NCBI RefSeq assembly: GCF_900110835.1
Contig: NZ_FOJG01000001.1
Location: forward strand, 1,933,022 to 1,997,021
DNA: 64,000 bases
Direction of reading: 5' to 3'
Source: Chitinophaga arvensicola
Lineage (GTDB): Bacteria > Bacteroidota > Bacteroidia > Chitinophagales > Chitinophagaceae
Under the pieces are notes generated by a model. It saw only the letters and a program-made list of their open reading frames with translations. It was not told the origin of the DNA and did no database searches. Numbering within the stretch: the stretch's first letter is position 1; the number at the start of each line of letters is the position of its first letter. The position numbers and the translations under genes were made by a program. Of this stretch, positions 52,556 to 62,560 are shown piece after piece.

Positions 52556-52585
52556 TTCGGACTATAAAATAAACTAATATCTTTG
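52556..52585 (+). promoter_or_regulatory. Promoter of the LptF/LptG gene, 5 nt from the ATG
   Basis: TTC (52556-52558), 19-nt spacer, TATCTTTG (52578-52585). The start codons ATG ATG lie at 52591 and 52594, so the transcript would begin at the start codon. Confidence 0.5.
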
Positions 52586-52590
52586 GAGTC

Positions 52591-53673
52591 ATGATGACTA
52601 AAATTGACTGGTACATTTTACGCAAGCTCATAGGTACTTTCATTTACTCCCTGATGATATTCCTATTGATTTCTGTGGTGATCGACACCACGGAAAAGGT
52701 GGACGACTTCATGAAGCACCACCTGTCCCTGCATGAAATCATAGTGGATTATTACTTTGGTTTTATTCCGCACATCCTGGCTTTATTATTTCCGCTGTTT
52801 ATATTCCTGTCGGTGATTTTTTTTACCTCCAAGATGGCCTACCGCTCGGAGATCATCGCCATCCTCGCATCCGGCGTCAGTTTCCGCCGCTTTTTGCGTC
52901 CCTACTGGTATGGCGCCATCCTGTTCGGAGGTATTCTCTGGCTGGCCAACTACTGGGTGGTACCCAATGCGAACCGCATCCGTACCGGCTTTGAAAATAA
53001 ATACCTGCATAGTCACGACGACGAAAAATCACAATACGACCGTACTACCCGTATCGATAGCTTTACCTACGTTACTTTCGGTACCTACGATCCCAACTAT
53101 AAAAGTGGCAGCAGCTTCGTACTGAGCGTAGTGGATAAACAAAACATGACGTTCAAAATGAAGGCTGATCGTATCAGCTGGGACTCCACCGCCAAAAAGT
53201 GGAAGCTCGATTACGTGACCATGCGCACCATGAACGGTCTCAAAGAAGTCTGGAGCAGCAAACAGGATACCCTCCTGAAACTACCCCTGGTACCAAAAGA
53301 CCTCGTGGAAGAAAAGAACCTGCAGGAAGCCATGACCACCCCCGACCTGAGAAGATACATTCAAAGAGAAAGTATCAGGGGCGCAGAAGGATTGAACACC
53401 TATTGGGTAGAATACTACCGGAGAACTTCCGCCGCATTTGCGGTAGTCATCCTCACCCTCATTGGCGGTATCATTGCCGCGAAAAAGGTAAGAGGAGGCA
53501 GTGGGTTGCACCTGGCAGTGGGGATCGTGATCAGTGCCAGCTACATTATATTCCTGCAATTTGCCACCGTGTTCTCTGTAAAAGCCGATCTGAATCCTTT
53601 GCTGGCAGTGTGGATCCCGAATATTTTATTCGGTTTACTGGCACTTTACCTGTATCGCAGGGCACCGAAATGA
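52591..53673 (+). CDS. LptF/LptG-family lipopolysaccharide export permease
   Basis: A 360-residue inner-membrane protein of the YjgP/YjgQ family. Together with LptB ATPase it extracts LPS from the inner membrane and feeds the LptC-A-D bridge. It shows three N-terminal transmembrane helices (about 12-32, 58-80, 98-118), a periplasmic beta-jellyroll (about 125-270), and three C-terminal helices (about 285-355; FAVVILTLIGGIIAAKKVRGGSG). N-terminus KIDWYILRKLIGTFIYSL is typical. It is not possible to choose between LptF and LptG by eye, though the WYI-x-RK-x-IGTF start resembles LptG-like copies. It starts 38 bp after tgt with its own promoter. Confidence 0.9.
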   Translation: MMTKIDWYILRKLIGTFIYSLMIFLLISVVIDTTEKVDDFMKHHLSLHEIIVDYYFGFIPHILALLFPLFIFLSVIFFTSKMAYRSEIIAILASGVSFRRFLRPYWYGAILFGGILWLANYWVVPNANRIRTGFENKYLHSHDDEKSQYDRTTRIDSFTYVTFGTYDPNYKSGSSFVLSVVDKQNMTFKMKADRISWDSTAKKWKLDYVTMRTMNGLKEVWSSKQDTLLKLPLVPKDLVEEKNLQEAMTTPDLRRYIQRESIRGAEGLNTYWVEYYRRTSAAFAVVILTLIGGIIAAKKVRGGSGLHLAVGIVISASYIIFLQFATVFSVKADLNPLLAVWIPNILFGLLALYLYRRAPK

Positions 53674-53699
53674 GTTGTGAATAAGATAACTTCGTATAT

Positions 53700-53739
53700 A
53701 GTAACGCCTTTTTTTCTGCAAGGAAAGAAAGGCGTTACT
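53700..53739 (+). terminator. Hairpin after the LptF/LptG gene
   Basis: AGTAACGCCTTT (53700-53711) pairs with AAAGGCGTTACT (53728-53739) over 12 bp; a short GCTTTTG tract follows. The rest of the gap to gltA (53740-54017) is very AT-rich, with a small repeat TACCAC/GTGGTA at 53982-53999 and no gene. Confidence 0.7.
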
Positions 53740-54017
53740 GCTTTTGTTATCGATTGCTCCTTCACAAAAACGCCTGTTTCTCTTACGCACAAAGAAAAAT
53801 CAGCAGATTTTTCTTTCAATATTTTCAATTCATTCTGAAAATTTTACATTTCTTTAACGTCTGTATAAATACGTATTATTTTAATAATGTAAGATGTTTG
53901 TTATTATATAGTTATAAGGCATCAATGCAACACTGTCGCATTGTATTTCCTTTGGAAAGTCGTTGTTAATTTGGCATTAAATACCACTAAAGGGTGGTAA
54001 CTTCGTTAACAAATCAT

Positions 54018-54025
54018 TACTTTTG
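54018..54025 (+). promoter_or_regulatory. -7 box (TACTTTTG) of gltA
   Basis: Exact TAnnTTTG, 43 nt before the ATG at 54069. The hairpin at 53982-53999 lies where a -33 element would be, and could be an operator site. Confidence 0.45.
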
Positions 54026-54068
54026 ACTATTGATCGATTTTGTTTTCATTCATAACAATAGCAGTAAA

Positions 54069-55394
54069 ATGGGGTACATAAAAGAGAAATTCAAGGTTAA
54101 AGCAGATGAACTTAACATTGAAGTAAAAGACTTAATTAAGAATCACGGCAACAAAAAAATTGAGGACGTTACACTGGCACAGGTTTATCAGGGTATGCGC
54201 GGTATTACCGGCCTGGTAACCGAAACATCCCTGCTGGATGCCAATGAAGGTATCCGCTTCCGTGGATATTCCATTCCGGAATTAAGGGAACATTTACCAA
54301 AAGCACCCGGTGGTGCAGAACCATTACCGGAAGGTTTATTTTACCTGATGCTGATCGGAGAGTTACCTACAGAAGCAGATGTGCAGTATCTGTCCAGCAT
54401 GTGGGGTCGTCGTTCTCATGTACCCAATCACGTATTTGATGCTATTGAAGCATTACCGATCACTGCTCACCCGATGACCATGTTCAACGTGGGTATCATG
54501 GCGCTGCAAACCGAATCATCTTTCGCACACGCTTACTCAGAAGGTATCAATAAAAAAGATTACTGGAGCTATACTTACGAGGACACCATGAACCTCATCG
54601 CCCGTCTGCCACGTATCGCAGCTTATGTTTACCGCCGCAAATATAAAGGTGGTCAGCATATCCAGCCTAACGGCATGCTCGACTGGGCAGGTAACTTCGC
54701 ACACATGCTGGGTTACTCCGATGAAGGCTTCAAAGAACTGATGCGCCTCTATATGGTGATTCACGCTGACCACGAAGGTGGTAACGTGAGCGCACATACG
54801 ACTCACCTGGTAGGTTCCGCCCTGAGCGATGCTTACCTGTCATTCGCCGCTGGTATGAACGGTCTGGCTGGTCCTTTACACGGCCTCGCTAACCAGGAAG
54901 TAATCAAGTGGATCCTCCAGATGCGCGAAGAACTGGGTGGTGGTGTTCCTACCAAAGAACAGATCGAAGCATACGTACGCAAAACCTTATCAGAAGGTAA
55001 AGTAGTACCGGGTTACGGTCACGCCGTTTTACGTAAAACAGATCCACGCTTCACCGCACAGATGGAGTTTGCAAAGAAACACCTGCCAAACGATGAACTG
55101 GTTAAGATTGTATGGATGGTATACGAAACCGTTCCGCCAATCCTGCAGGACCTCGGTAAGGTGAAAAACCCATGGCCTAACGTAGACGCACATTCCGGCG
55201 CATTGCTGGTTCATTACGGCCTGGTAGAATATGAATTCTACACCGTATTGTTTGGTGTGTCACGCGCATTAGGCGTACTGGCTTCCCTGTGCTGGGACAG
55301 AGCTTTGGGCCTTTCCCTGGAAAGACCAAAATCTGTTACTACCGAATGGATGAAGCAGTTCGTGGAAGGAAAAGTAGATGCTGTCGCCGAATAG
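54069..55394 (+). CDS. gltA: Citrate synthase, mitochondrial-like type
   Basis: A 441-residue enzyme condensing oxaloacetate and acetyl-CoA to citrate. The start ATG at 54069 gives [13 protein letters not shown]; the frame upstream opens only from a TTG. The sequence is of the eukaryotic (mitochondrial) type rather than the E. coli GltA type: [35 protein letters not shown] with the first active-site His, [11 protein letters not shown], the second His in [13 protein letters not shown], and the Asp near [10 protein letters not shown]. This class is usually a dimer and not NADH-regulated. It forms a single-gene unit with a strong terminator. Confidence 0.96.
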   Translation: MGYIKEKFKVKADELNIEVKDLIKNHGNKKIEDVTLAQVYQGMRGITGLVTETSLLDANEGIRFRGYSIPELREHLPKAPGGAEPLPEGLFYLMLIGELPTEADVQYLSSMWGRRSHVPNHVFDAIEALPITAHPMTMFNVGIMALQTESSFAHAYSEGINKKDYWSYTYEDTMNLIARLPRIAAYVYRRKYKGGQHIQPNGMLDWAGNFAHMLGYSDEGFKELMRLYMVIHADHEGGNVSAHTTHLVGSALSDAYLSFAAGMNGLAGPLHGLANQEVIKWILQMREELGGGVPTKEQIEAYVRKTLSEGKVVPGYGHAVLRKTDPRFTAQMEFAKKHLPNDELVKIVWMVYETVPPILQDLGKVKNPWPNVDAHSGALLVHYGLVEYEFYTVLFGVSRALGVLASLCWDRALGLSLERPKSVTTEWMKQFVEGKVDAVAE

Positions 55395-55413
55395 TATATA
55401 ATTGTTTTTTACT

Positions 55414-55459
55414 AAAACAGGCAAGTGGTGATTTTTTACCACTTGCCTGTTTTATTTTT
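55414..55459 (+). terminator. Strong rho-independent terminator after gltA
   Basis: AAAACAGGCAAGTGGT (55414-55429) pairs perfectly over 16 bp with ACCACTTGCCTGTTTT (55438-55453), followed by ATTTTT. The right flank also reads TATTTTTG (55453-55460), a possible -7 box for recG. Confidence 0.92.
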
Positions 55460-57596
55460 GTCCTTCATAAAAACTGGAATAGCCATTTCTACTTTTACTG
55501 CCATATTATCCAACCCGATAGAATACCTGAAAGGCGTAGGCCCACAGAAAGGGGAACTGCTGCGCAAAGAGCTCAAAGTATATACCTTTGGCGATCTGCT
55601 GCAATATTTTCCTTTCCGCTATGTAGACCGTACCAAGATTGATAAAATCGCCTCTCTCAGCGGGTACGAAGACTTTGTACAGATTCGTGGGAAAATTGTG
55701 AATATGGTAGTAATGGGGGAGAACCGCTCCAAACGGCTGGTGGCTACCTTCAAAGACGAAACCGGTACCATCGACCTGGTATGGTTCCAGGGCTGGCAAT
55801 GGATGCAGAAATCGCTGCGCGAAAATACCGGCTACCTGGTATTTGGCCGCATCTCCGTATTCAATGGTGTTACCCAGCTCGCTCATCCGGAACTGGATCT
55901 GCTTACAGAGGAAATTGCCACCGGCAAACAATTCCTCGAACCAGTGTATTACACCACTGAAAAACTAAAGGCACGCGGACTAACGGCAAAGGCTATAGGA
56001 AAACTTACAAAGAACTTACTGGAACAATTATCCCCCCTTGAAATCAGGGAAAATATTCCGCTGGATGTGTTGCAGCAGTATCGCCTCATGCCCAGGTCTA
56101 TGGCTTATTTCAGGATCCATATGCCTGCCAGTGAAGATGATGCGCGACTGGCGCAACGGCGCCTGAAATTCGAAGAATTGTTTATCGCCCAGATCCGTAT
56201 CTGCCGCCTGAAACTCAAAAGACATAAGCAATCGCATGGCTTTGTGTTCGGCGCCGTAGGCGAATCCTTTAATGAATTCTACAATCATCATCTCCCTTTT
56301 GCTTTAACAGGCGCACAAAAAAGGGTGTTGAAGGAAATAAGAACAGATACTGTTCATGGCCGGCAAATGAATCGCCTGCTACAAGGGGACGTAGGAAGTG
56401 GCAAAACCATGGTGGCGCTGCTCTCGATGCTGCTGGCAAAAGATAACGGTTTCCAGGCCTGCCTCATGGCGCCCACGGAAATCCTCTCCCAGCAACATTT
56501 TAAAGGCATTTCCGAATTACTGGAGAAAACGGAAGTAAAGGTGGCGCTGCTCACCGGCAGTATCAAAGGAAAAGCCCGCAAACAAATACTGGCCGGCGTG
56601 CTCGATGGCAGCATCGATATCCTCGTGGGTACACATGCCTTGCTGGAAAAGGAAGTGGAATTCAAAAACCTCGGTATGGCCATCGTAGATGAGCAACACC
56701 GTTTCGGCGTGGCACAACGGGCACGCCTATGGGAAAAAAATACCATACCACCTCATATCCTGGTGATGACGGCAACGCCTATACCGAGAACACTGGCTAT
56801 GACCATCTACGGCGACCTCGATGTATCAGTCATAGATGAAATGCCGCCCGGCCGTAAACCAATTACCACCGTTCACCGCACGGAATACCAACGTCCGCAG
56901 GTAATGGATTTTATAAAGGAAGAAGTAAAGAAAGGCCGTCAGGCTTACATCGTATATCCACTGATTGAAGACTCCGAAAAACTGGACTACGAAAACCTGA
57001 TGAAAGGATATGAAGAAGTAAAGGCCTTTTTCCCGGAACCCAGGTTTTATATCAGTATGGTTCATGGCCGGCAACCCGCAGAACAAAGGCAAACCAATAT
57101 GCAGCGCTTCGTGTCTGGTGATACCCAGATCATGGTAGCCACCACTGTGATTGAAGTAGGCGTTAACGTTCCTAATGCCTCCGTGATGGTGATAGAAAGC
57201 ACCGAGCGCTTCGGCCTTTCCCAGCTTCACCAGCTGAGAGGAAGGGTAGGTCGCGGTGCAGAACAATCCTTTTGCGTACTCATGACCGGCAATAAACTCA
57301 GCCAGGATTCCCGGGAACGCATCAACGTAATGGTGCAAACCAACGACGGCTTCCTTATTTCTGAAAAAGATATGGAACTGAGAGGCCCGGGTGATATTGA
57401 AGGTACCCGCCAGAGCGGGGTGCTGGACTTCAAACTGGCCGACATTATCGCTGATAAACCCATCCTTGATGCTGCCCGCGCCAGCGCTGAAAAGATCCTG
57501 GAAGAAGACACCGATTTGCTGTTGCCTGAAAATCAGGCACTAAAAGAATTTTTGGCCGCCCAGCGAAGTAAATCTATCTGGAGTAAAATTTCCTGA
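55458..57596 (+). CDS. recG: ATP-dependent DNA helicase RecG
   Basis: Superfamily 2 helicase that reverses stalled forks and remodels R-loops and junctions. An N-terminal wedge/OB domain (starting [21 protein letters not shown]) is followed by Walker [14 protein letters not shown], the DEQH box ([11 protein letters not shown]), [11 protein letters not shown] and motif [10 protein letters not shown]. The start is uncertain: the frame has no ATG before residue about 80. The GTG at 55425 lies inside the gltA terminator, so I chose the TTG at 55458 (712 residues); an ATT at 55485 is another option. The family itself is certain. Confidence 0.93.
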   Translation: MSFIKTGIAISTFTAILSNPIEYLKGVGPQKGELLRKELKVYTFGDLLQYFPFRYVDRTKIDKIASLSGYEDFVQIRGKIVNMVVMGENRSKRLVATFKDETGTIDLVWFQGWQWMQKSLRENTGYLVFGRISVFNGVTQLAHPELDLLTEEIATGKQFLEPVYYTTEKLKARGLTAKAIGKLTKNLLEQLSPLEIRENIPLDVLQQYRLMPRSMAYFRIHMPASEDDARLAQRRLKFEELFIAQIRICRLKLKRHKQSHGFVFGAVGESFNEFYNHHLPFALTGAQKRVLKEIRTDTVHGRQMNRLLQGDVGSGKTMVALLSMLLAKDNGFQACLMAPTEILSQQHFKGISELLEKTEVKVALLTGSIKGKARKQILAGVLDGSIDILVGTHALLEKEVEFKNLGMAIVDEQHRFGVAQRARLWEKNTIPPHILVMTATPIPRTLAMTIYGDLDVSVIDEMPPGRKPITTVHRTEYQRPQVMDFIKEEVKKGRQAYIVYPLIEDSEKLDYENLMKGYEEVKAFFPEPRFYISMVHGRQPAEQRQTNMQRFVSGDTQIMVATTVIEVGVNVPNASVMVIESTERFGLSQLHQLRGRVGRGAEQSFCVLMTGNKLSQDSRERINVMVQTNDGFLISEKDMELRGPGDIEGTRQSGVLDFKLADIIADKPILDAARASAEKILEEDTDLLLPENQALKEFLAAQRSKSIWSKIS

Positions 57597-57607
57597 TGAT
57601 TTTTACG

Positions 57608-57635
57608 TTTATTAATTGATGAACGAATTAATAAA
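57608..57635. repeat. Small inverted repeat after recG
   Basis: TTTATTAATT (57608-57617) and AATTAATAAA (57626-57635) around an 8-nt loop, 11 nt past the recG stop. AT-only stem, so at most a weak terminator. Confidence 0.5.
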
Positions 57636-57794
57636 GTATAAAAGCTACTGAAGCTCAGATATACCTTGTTTCCCATTTAACCTGTTTACACTTAGTTCAG
57701 AAGTTTTTGTGCTTTTCCCGGCCGTAACAATTTGACAGGCTTCTGCGTTTATAGTATTATATTAGTTTTTACGAATAAAATAAATCTGATCCCG

Positions 57795-60700
57795 TTGAAA
57801 TTTACCTTCCCGACTGGCCTTATTGGATGGATGATTTGCCTTTTGCTCCCCGGACTCCAGGTCCAGGCGCAGCAATCGCGCACCAACTTCACACCGTTGA
57901 ATTTTATTGAGAACAAAGGTCAATGGGATAGGGACGTCATTTACAAAACAGAATTGGATGGCGCCGCTATCTTCCTCAAAAAAACAGGGTTTACTTTCCT
58001 GATGATGAGCCAGGAAGACCTGTGGAACCTCAATGAATATGTGCACGGCCATTCACACCGCAGTGATACCGCCGTGTTTATTCCTAAAACGGCTTTTAAG
58101 CCTGGTGCGCCAAAACCCGGAGATCCCGGTAATGGCCAGCCTCCTCCAAGACCCGGTAAAATTCCCGATGTACGCGGACATGCCTATAACGTTACGTTTG
58201 TCAACGCCAATCCAAATGTAGAGATAGTACCGGAAAAGGAACAGGAAGCCAAAAGCAATTACTTCATCGGGAATGACCGTACCAAATGGGCTTCCAACGT
58301 GAGCACTTTCCAGGGTATTAATTACAATTCCCTGTACAGCGGCATCGACGCTCATATCTACTCAGAAGGCTCACAGCTGAAATACGACCTGATCGTACAT
58401 CCCGGCGCCAATCCGGATAATATCCAGATGGTATATGAAGGCGCCACCGGCATGGAATTAAAAAAAGGACAGTTATATGTTCATACCACCGTTGGAGATG
58501 TGATCGAACAATTACCCTTTGCTTACCAGTATATCAACAATCAGCGTATAACCGTAAAAGTAGCTTACCGGCTTAACGGGAATAAGCTCGGTTTTAAAAT
58601 TTCGGGAGATTACAACGCTGCATACCCACTGGTCATAGATCCCATTTACGTGTTCTCGACCGTATCTGGATCCCGCTCCGACAACTGGGGATTCACCGCT
58701 ACCTATGATGCTGCCGGTAATTTATACGGCGGTGGTATTGTGTTCGGTTCCGGCTATCCGGTAACAACGGGCGCTGTACAAAGCGTATATGGCGGCGGAA
58801 CATTTGATATTGCCATTTCTAAATTCAATCCCAATGGTACCAGGCTCGTATATGCCACCTATATCGGCGGAAACGGCCAGGAACAACCCCATAGCTTATT
58901 TGTAGACCAGCAGGGCAACCTGGTTATATCCGGCAGAACCACTTCCAGCGATTATCCCAGCACTGCAGTGAAGGGAACCCGCGGCGGATGGGATATTGTT
59001 GTGACTAAATTAAATGCCCTTGGCAGTGGGATCATCGGCTCACTCATCATTGCCGGTACCGGCGACGATGGCGTAAATATGAGAACAGATCGTCAGGGCG
59101 GCGATTGGATACTGCTACGCAACTACGGCGACGACGCCCGCAGTGAAGTAGTGGTGGATGATGCCGGCTATATTTACGTGGCCAGCTGTACCCGCTCTAC
59201 CGACTTCCCCGTAACCGCCGGCGTATTCCAGGCCGCCAACAAAGGCTCCCAGGATGGCGTGGTCATGAAAATAAATCCACTCTGCCAGGACATCGTATGG
59301 GCCAGTTACCTGGGCGGCTCTAAAGAAGATGCCGCATATGTGATTGCATTAAATGGTCTCAGTACCTTGTACGTAGCCGGTGGTACCGCCAGCGACGACT
59401 TCCCCGCAACTGCCGGTAGCCTCAATCCAAAGTATACCGGTGGCATATGCGATGGTTTCGTTGTACACATTACCAATGATGGTAAATCCATCCTGCAGGG
59501 AACCTATCTCGGCTCCGATAACGGTAAAGCCGACCAGGTATATGGTATTCAGCTGGATAAAAAAGGTTTTGTATATGTAATGGGCACCACCGAAGGTGCC
59601 TGGCCCATACAGCTCCTCAGCGCCGACGGCTACAATGAAAATGGCCTCCAGTTTATCTCCAAGTTACAACCAGACCTGACGAAGTTTGTGTATTCTACCA
59701 CTTTTGGTAAAAACAGGAACAGTGTTACCTCTCCAAATATTTCTCCCACCGCTTTCCTGGTCGACCGTTGCGAAAACGTATACGTGTCCGGATGGGGCGG
59801 AGGTATCAATATCGGCCTGAAATACCCCAATTCCGGTACCTGGGGCATGACTACCTCCACAGATGCACTGCAACGCAGCACTGACGGATGGGATTTTTAT
59901 TTTTATGTGCTCCAGCGGGATGCCGTACGCTTCAGTCCTACACAGGGTCCTTTGTACGGTAGCTACTTCGGTGGAAACGGATTGTATGAACACGTAGACG
60001 GCGGTACCAGCCGCTTCGACCGGAACGGAATTATTTACCAGGGCATCTGTGCCTGGTGTAATGTGAGCAGCAACGGCTCTAAACCCCGTTATCCCACTAC
60101 GCCTGGTGCTTATTCCAGCACGCCACCTGCTTCCTGCAACTTTGGCGCGCTGAAAATTGCCTTCAACCTGGATGGGGTAAAAGCAGGTGTAAAAACCAAA
60201 GACCGCCGCACTAACTACTGCGCACCGGAAAGGATCTACTTTGAAGATACTACCCATCTGCCGGCACAACGGTATGAATGGTTTTTTGATGATAATACGC
60301 CCATCATTACTACCGGCCCCGGAGGAGACACTATTTCCCACTACTTCACGCAGGTAGGTACTTACCGGGTACGCATGGTGAAGTTTGATGATAAAAGTTG
60401 TAATGGTTCAGACACTGCCTATGTAACTGTGAAGCTGGGTAACAATGAAGCAAAACTTCAGTTTGAAGCAAAACGTGTAGGTGCCTGTGAAGACCTGCTG
60501 TATGAATTCACCAATGAATCAACACCTGCTGCGCAGTTCCGCGACAGCTCTTTTATTCTCGACTATGGAGATGGTACGCCGCCTTTCTATACAGGTATAG
60601 ATACTTTCCCGCTAAGGCATGCGTACAAAGCAGCCGGCATTTATAACGCCACCCTTACATTGGTGGATACCAATTTCTGTAACGCCCCGCAAACCATCAG

Positions 60701-61481
60701 TTATACCCTGCGTGTGGCCAAAGACGTAGTGGCCAGTTTTACAGATCCGGGAACTATCTGTGTGGGCACAGAAATACAGATGGAAAATACCACACTGGGT
60801 GGTGAAACTTTCCTCTGGACTTTCAGTGATGATAACTCTACCTCTACTGATCCTTACCCGATCCATAAATTTAATGTGGCAGGTCCTGTAACAGTTAAAC
60901 TGGTCGTGAATGACCCGAATACCTGCAACAAGAAAGATAGTTTTACAGTGGTGGTGAATGTAGCCCCCTTGCCGGTAGCTGCTTTTACTTTCTCACCAAC
61001 TAAAGCGGTAGAAAATACCCCATTGCAGTTTGATAGCAGGGACTCAAAGAATGCCGTGCATTACCTGTGGAACTTTGGCGATGGGGATACCACTTCTCAG
61101 GTAAATCCAAGTCACCAATACCTGAGAACCGGCACCTATAACGTATGCCTGACTGTTACTAACAGTGACGGATGTACGGATACCAAGTGCCAGGAAGTAA
61201 GTGCCGTAGTAGTACCATTGTTTGATGTACCCAATGCCTTCGCACCAAACGGAAAAAACAACACGTTTTATGTGAAAGCTTTCGGAGCGACCAAATTCAA
61301 TCTTAAAATATTTAACCGCTGGGGTCAGTTGATCTTTGAAAGTTCAGATCCCCAGATCGGATGGGATGGCCGGTTTAAAGGAGAAGTTCAACCTATGGAC
61401 GTCTACGCATATATCGTAAATCTTGAATTTACGGATGGCACCAAAGGCAACAGATCAGGAAGTGTAACCTTGTTAAGATGA
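57795..61481 (+). CDS. Large secreted SBBP/PKD protein with T9SS type-B sorting domain
   Basis: A 1228-residue exported protein. I start at TTG 57795, which gives a textbook signal peptide (KFTFPTGLIG to VQAQ); no ATG is in frame nearby. Order: an N-terminal DUF7948-like domain (NFIENKGQWDRDVIYKTELDGA, with a Pro/Gly linker near 115-140), and a long stretch of SBBP-type beta-propeller repeats (about 310-770; DAAGNLYGGG, DQQGNLVISG, LDKKGFVYVMG). Three or four PKD modules follow (about 800-1130; WNFGDGDTTSQVNPSHQYL), then the type-B sorting domain (VPNAFAPNGKNN, FNRWGQLIF, GWDGRFKG, SVTLLR). The PorP/SprF gene begins 6 bp later, so they form a secretion pair like SprB-SprF. Confidence 0.9.
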   Translation: MKFTFPTGLIGWMICLLLPGLQVQAQQSRTNFTPLNFIENKGQWDRDVIYKTELDGAAIFLKKTGFTFLMMSQEDLWNLNEYVHGHSHRSDTAVFIPKTAFKPGAPKPGDPGNGQPPPRPGKIPDVRGHAYNVTFVNANPNVEIVPEKEQEAKSNYFIGNDRTKWASNVSTFQGINYNSLYSGIDAHIYSEGSQLKYDLIVHPGANPDNIQMVYEGATGMELKKGQLYVHTTVGDVIEQLPFAYQYINNQRITVKVAYRLNGNKLGFKISGDYNAAYPLVIDPIYVFSTVSGSRSDNWGFTATYDAAGNLYGGGIVFGSGYPVTTGAVQSVYGGGTFDIAISKFNPNGTRLVYATYIGGNGQEQPHSLFVDQQGNLVISGRTTSSDYPSTAVKGTRGGWDIVVTKLNALGSGIIGSLIIAGTGDDGVNMRTDRQGGDWILLRNYGDDARSEVVVDDAGYIYVASCTRSTDFPVTAGVFQAANKGSQDGVVMKINPLCQDIVWASYLGGSKEDAAYVIALNGLSTLYVAGGTASDDFPATAGSLNPKYTGGICDGFVVHITNDGKSILQGTYLGSDNGKADQVYGIQLDKKGFVYVMGTTEGAWPIQLLSADGYNENGLQFISKLQPDLTKFVYSTTFGKNRNSVTSPNISPTAFLVDRCENVYVSGWGGGINIGLKYPNSGTWGMTTSTDALQRSTDGWDFYFYVLQRDAVRFSPTQGPLYGSYFGGNGLYEHVDGGTSRFDRNGIIYQGICAWCNVSSNGSKPRYPTTPGAYSSTPPASCNFGALKIAFNLDGVKAGVKTKDRRTNYCAPERIYFEDTTHLPAQRYEWFFDDNTPIITTGPGGDTISHYFTQVGTYRVRMVKFDDKSCNGSDTAYVTVKLGNNEAKLQFEAKRVGACEDLLYEFTNESTPAAQFRDSSFILDYGDGTPPFYTGIDTFPLRHAYKAAGIYNATLTLVDTNFCNAPQTISYTLRVAKDVVASFTDPGTICVGTEIQMENTTLGGETFLWTFSDDNSTSTDPYPIHKFNVAGPVTVKLVVNDPNTCNKKDSFTVVVNVAPLPVAAFTFSPTKAVENTPLQFDSRDSKNAVHYLWNFGDGDTTSQVNPSHQYLRTGTYNVCLTVTNSDGCTDTKCQEVSAVVVPLFDVPNAFAPNGKNNTFYVKAFGATKFNLKIFNRWGQLIFESSDPQIGWDGRFKGEVQPMDVYAYIVNLEFTDGTKGNRSGSVTLLR

Positions 61482-61487
61482 TGAGCC

Positions 61488-62513
61488 ATGAATCAGATTG
61501 TTAAGTTATCAACATGTCTGGCAGTTTTATTAATTGTTTCCATGAGTAGCGGGTTGGCCCAGGACCTCCACTTCTCACAGTTTTTTAATTCGCCATTGAC
61601 AACTAACCCAGCCAATACCGGCTTTATTCCTGACGGGAACTACCGGCTTGGTATTAATTACCGCGATCAGTGGACCAGTGTTCCGGTGCCTTACCGGACT
61701 ATGTCGGCATATGGCGACTTTCAACTCTTCCGCGACCAGCTGGAATATGGTTGGGTGGGCATTGGTGGCGTATTGCTACGTGATGTGGCCGGCGCCGGTA
61801 ATCTTACATCTACCAAAGGATACGCTTCTATCGCGTATCACCAGTTGCTTGGGTTCAGCAGCTTATTATCCGCCGGATTTAACGTAGGTTCTGCCGGTAA
61901 ACGTGTAGATATTACCAAGCTCACTTTCGCCGATCAGTGGAACGGGAAGTTCTTCGATTCACAGATCCCCACCGGGGAGCCAATCACATCCAGCAGCGTG
62001 AATTATTTTGACCTGCAGGCAGGTTTGAACTACGCATATTTCCCTAACGATAATATCTATGTAAACGCCGGCTTTTCGGTGCAGCACATCAATACGCCCC
62101 GCGAAACATTTTTCGATGGCAACAACACCGTACCCCGCAGGTATATCGGATTTTTAAATGCCAGCCTGAAAATGAGCGATAAGGTAATCCTCAATCCGGC
62201 GGCTTATTATGCTACACAGGCCGGTGCAAGGGAATTGATGCTGGGCGCGAATGCAGCCTATAATCTTTCCGGTGATGGTGTACAGCAGTTGTATGGCGGG
62301 TTGTATTACCGCGCCAATGATGCCGCTATTTTCCTGGTGGGATACCAGATAAACGCTATTAAACTCATGTTTAACTACGATATCACCACTTCCAGTTTAT
62401 CGGCCGCCAATAACCGGCGGGGTGCTTATGAGCTGGGCGTTGTATTCACGGGGCTTTACAGCAACCGTAGTTTCAACAACGCCAGGAGATCTACGATCTG
62501 CCCATCTTTTTAA
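61488..62513 (+). CDS. PorP/SprF-family type IX secretion membrane protein
   Basis: A 341-residue outer-membrane beta-barrel protein. Signal peptide 1-24 (ending GLAQ), then the family opening DLHFSQFFNSPLTTNPANTG, repeated amphipathic strands and the typical Cys-Pro end (STICPSF). In the family, SprF and PorP are needed to export or hold particular type-B substrates at the T9SS. The gene follows the SBBP/PKD substrate gene by 6 bp, so it is its likely dedicated partner. Length and motifs are normal for the family. Confidence 0.95.
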   Translation: MNQIVKLSTCLAVLLIVSMSSGLAQDLHFSQFFNSPLTTNPANTGFIPDGNYRLGINYRDQWTSVPVPYRTMSAYGDFQLFRDQLEYGWVGIGGVLLRDVAGAGNLTSTKGYASIAYHQLLGFSSLLSAGFNVGSAGKRVDITKLTFADQWNGKFFDSQIPTGEPITSSSVNYFDLQAGLNYAYFPNDNIYVNAGFSVQHINTPRETFFDGNNTVPRRYIGFLNASLKMSDKVILNPAAYYATQAGARELMLGANAAYNLSGDGVQQLYGGLYYRANDAAIFLVGYQINAIKLMFNYDITTSSLSAANNRRGAYELGVVFTGLYSNRSFNNARRSTICPSF

Positions 62514-62548
62514 CCCGCCGGATATTACCACCTAACCGGCTTTATGAT

Positions 62549-62556
62549 TATTTTTG
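62549..62556 (+). promoter_or_regulatory. -7 box (TATTTTTG) of the GlcD-type gene, 4 nt from the ATG
   Basis: Exact TAnnTTTG with TTTC between it and the ATG at 62561; predicts a leaderless transcript. Confidence 0.5.
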
Positions 62557-62560
62557 TTTC

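Noticed and set aside
53686..53698. Exact 13-base match to one arm of loxP (ATAACTTCGTATA)
   Set aside because: No second arm and no spacer in inverted orientation, and no recombinase gene nearby; chance match in an AT-rich gap.
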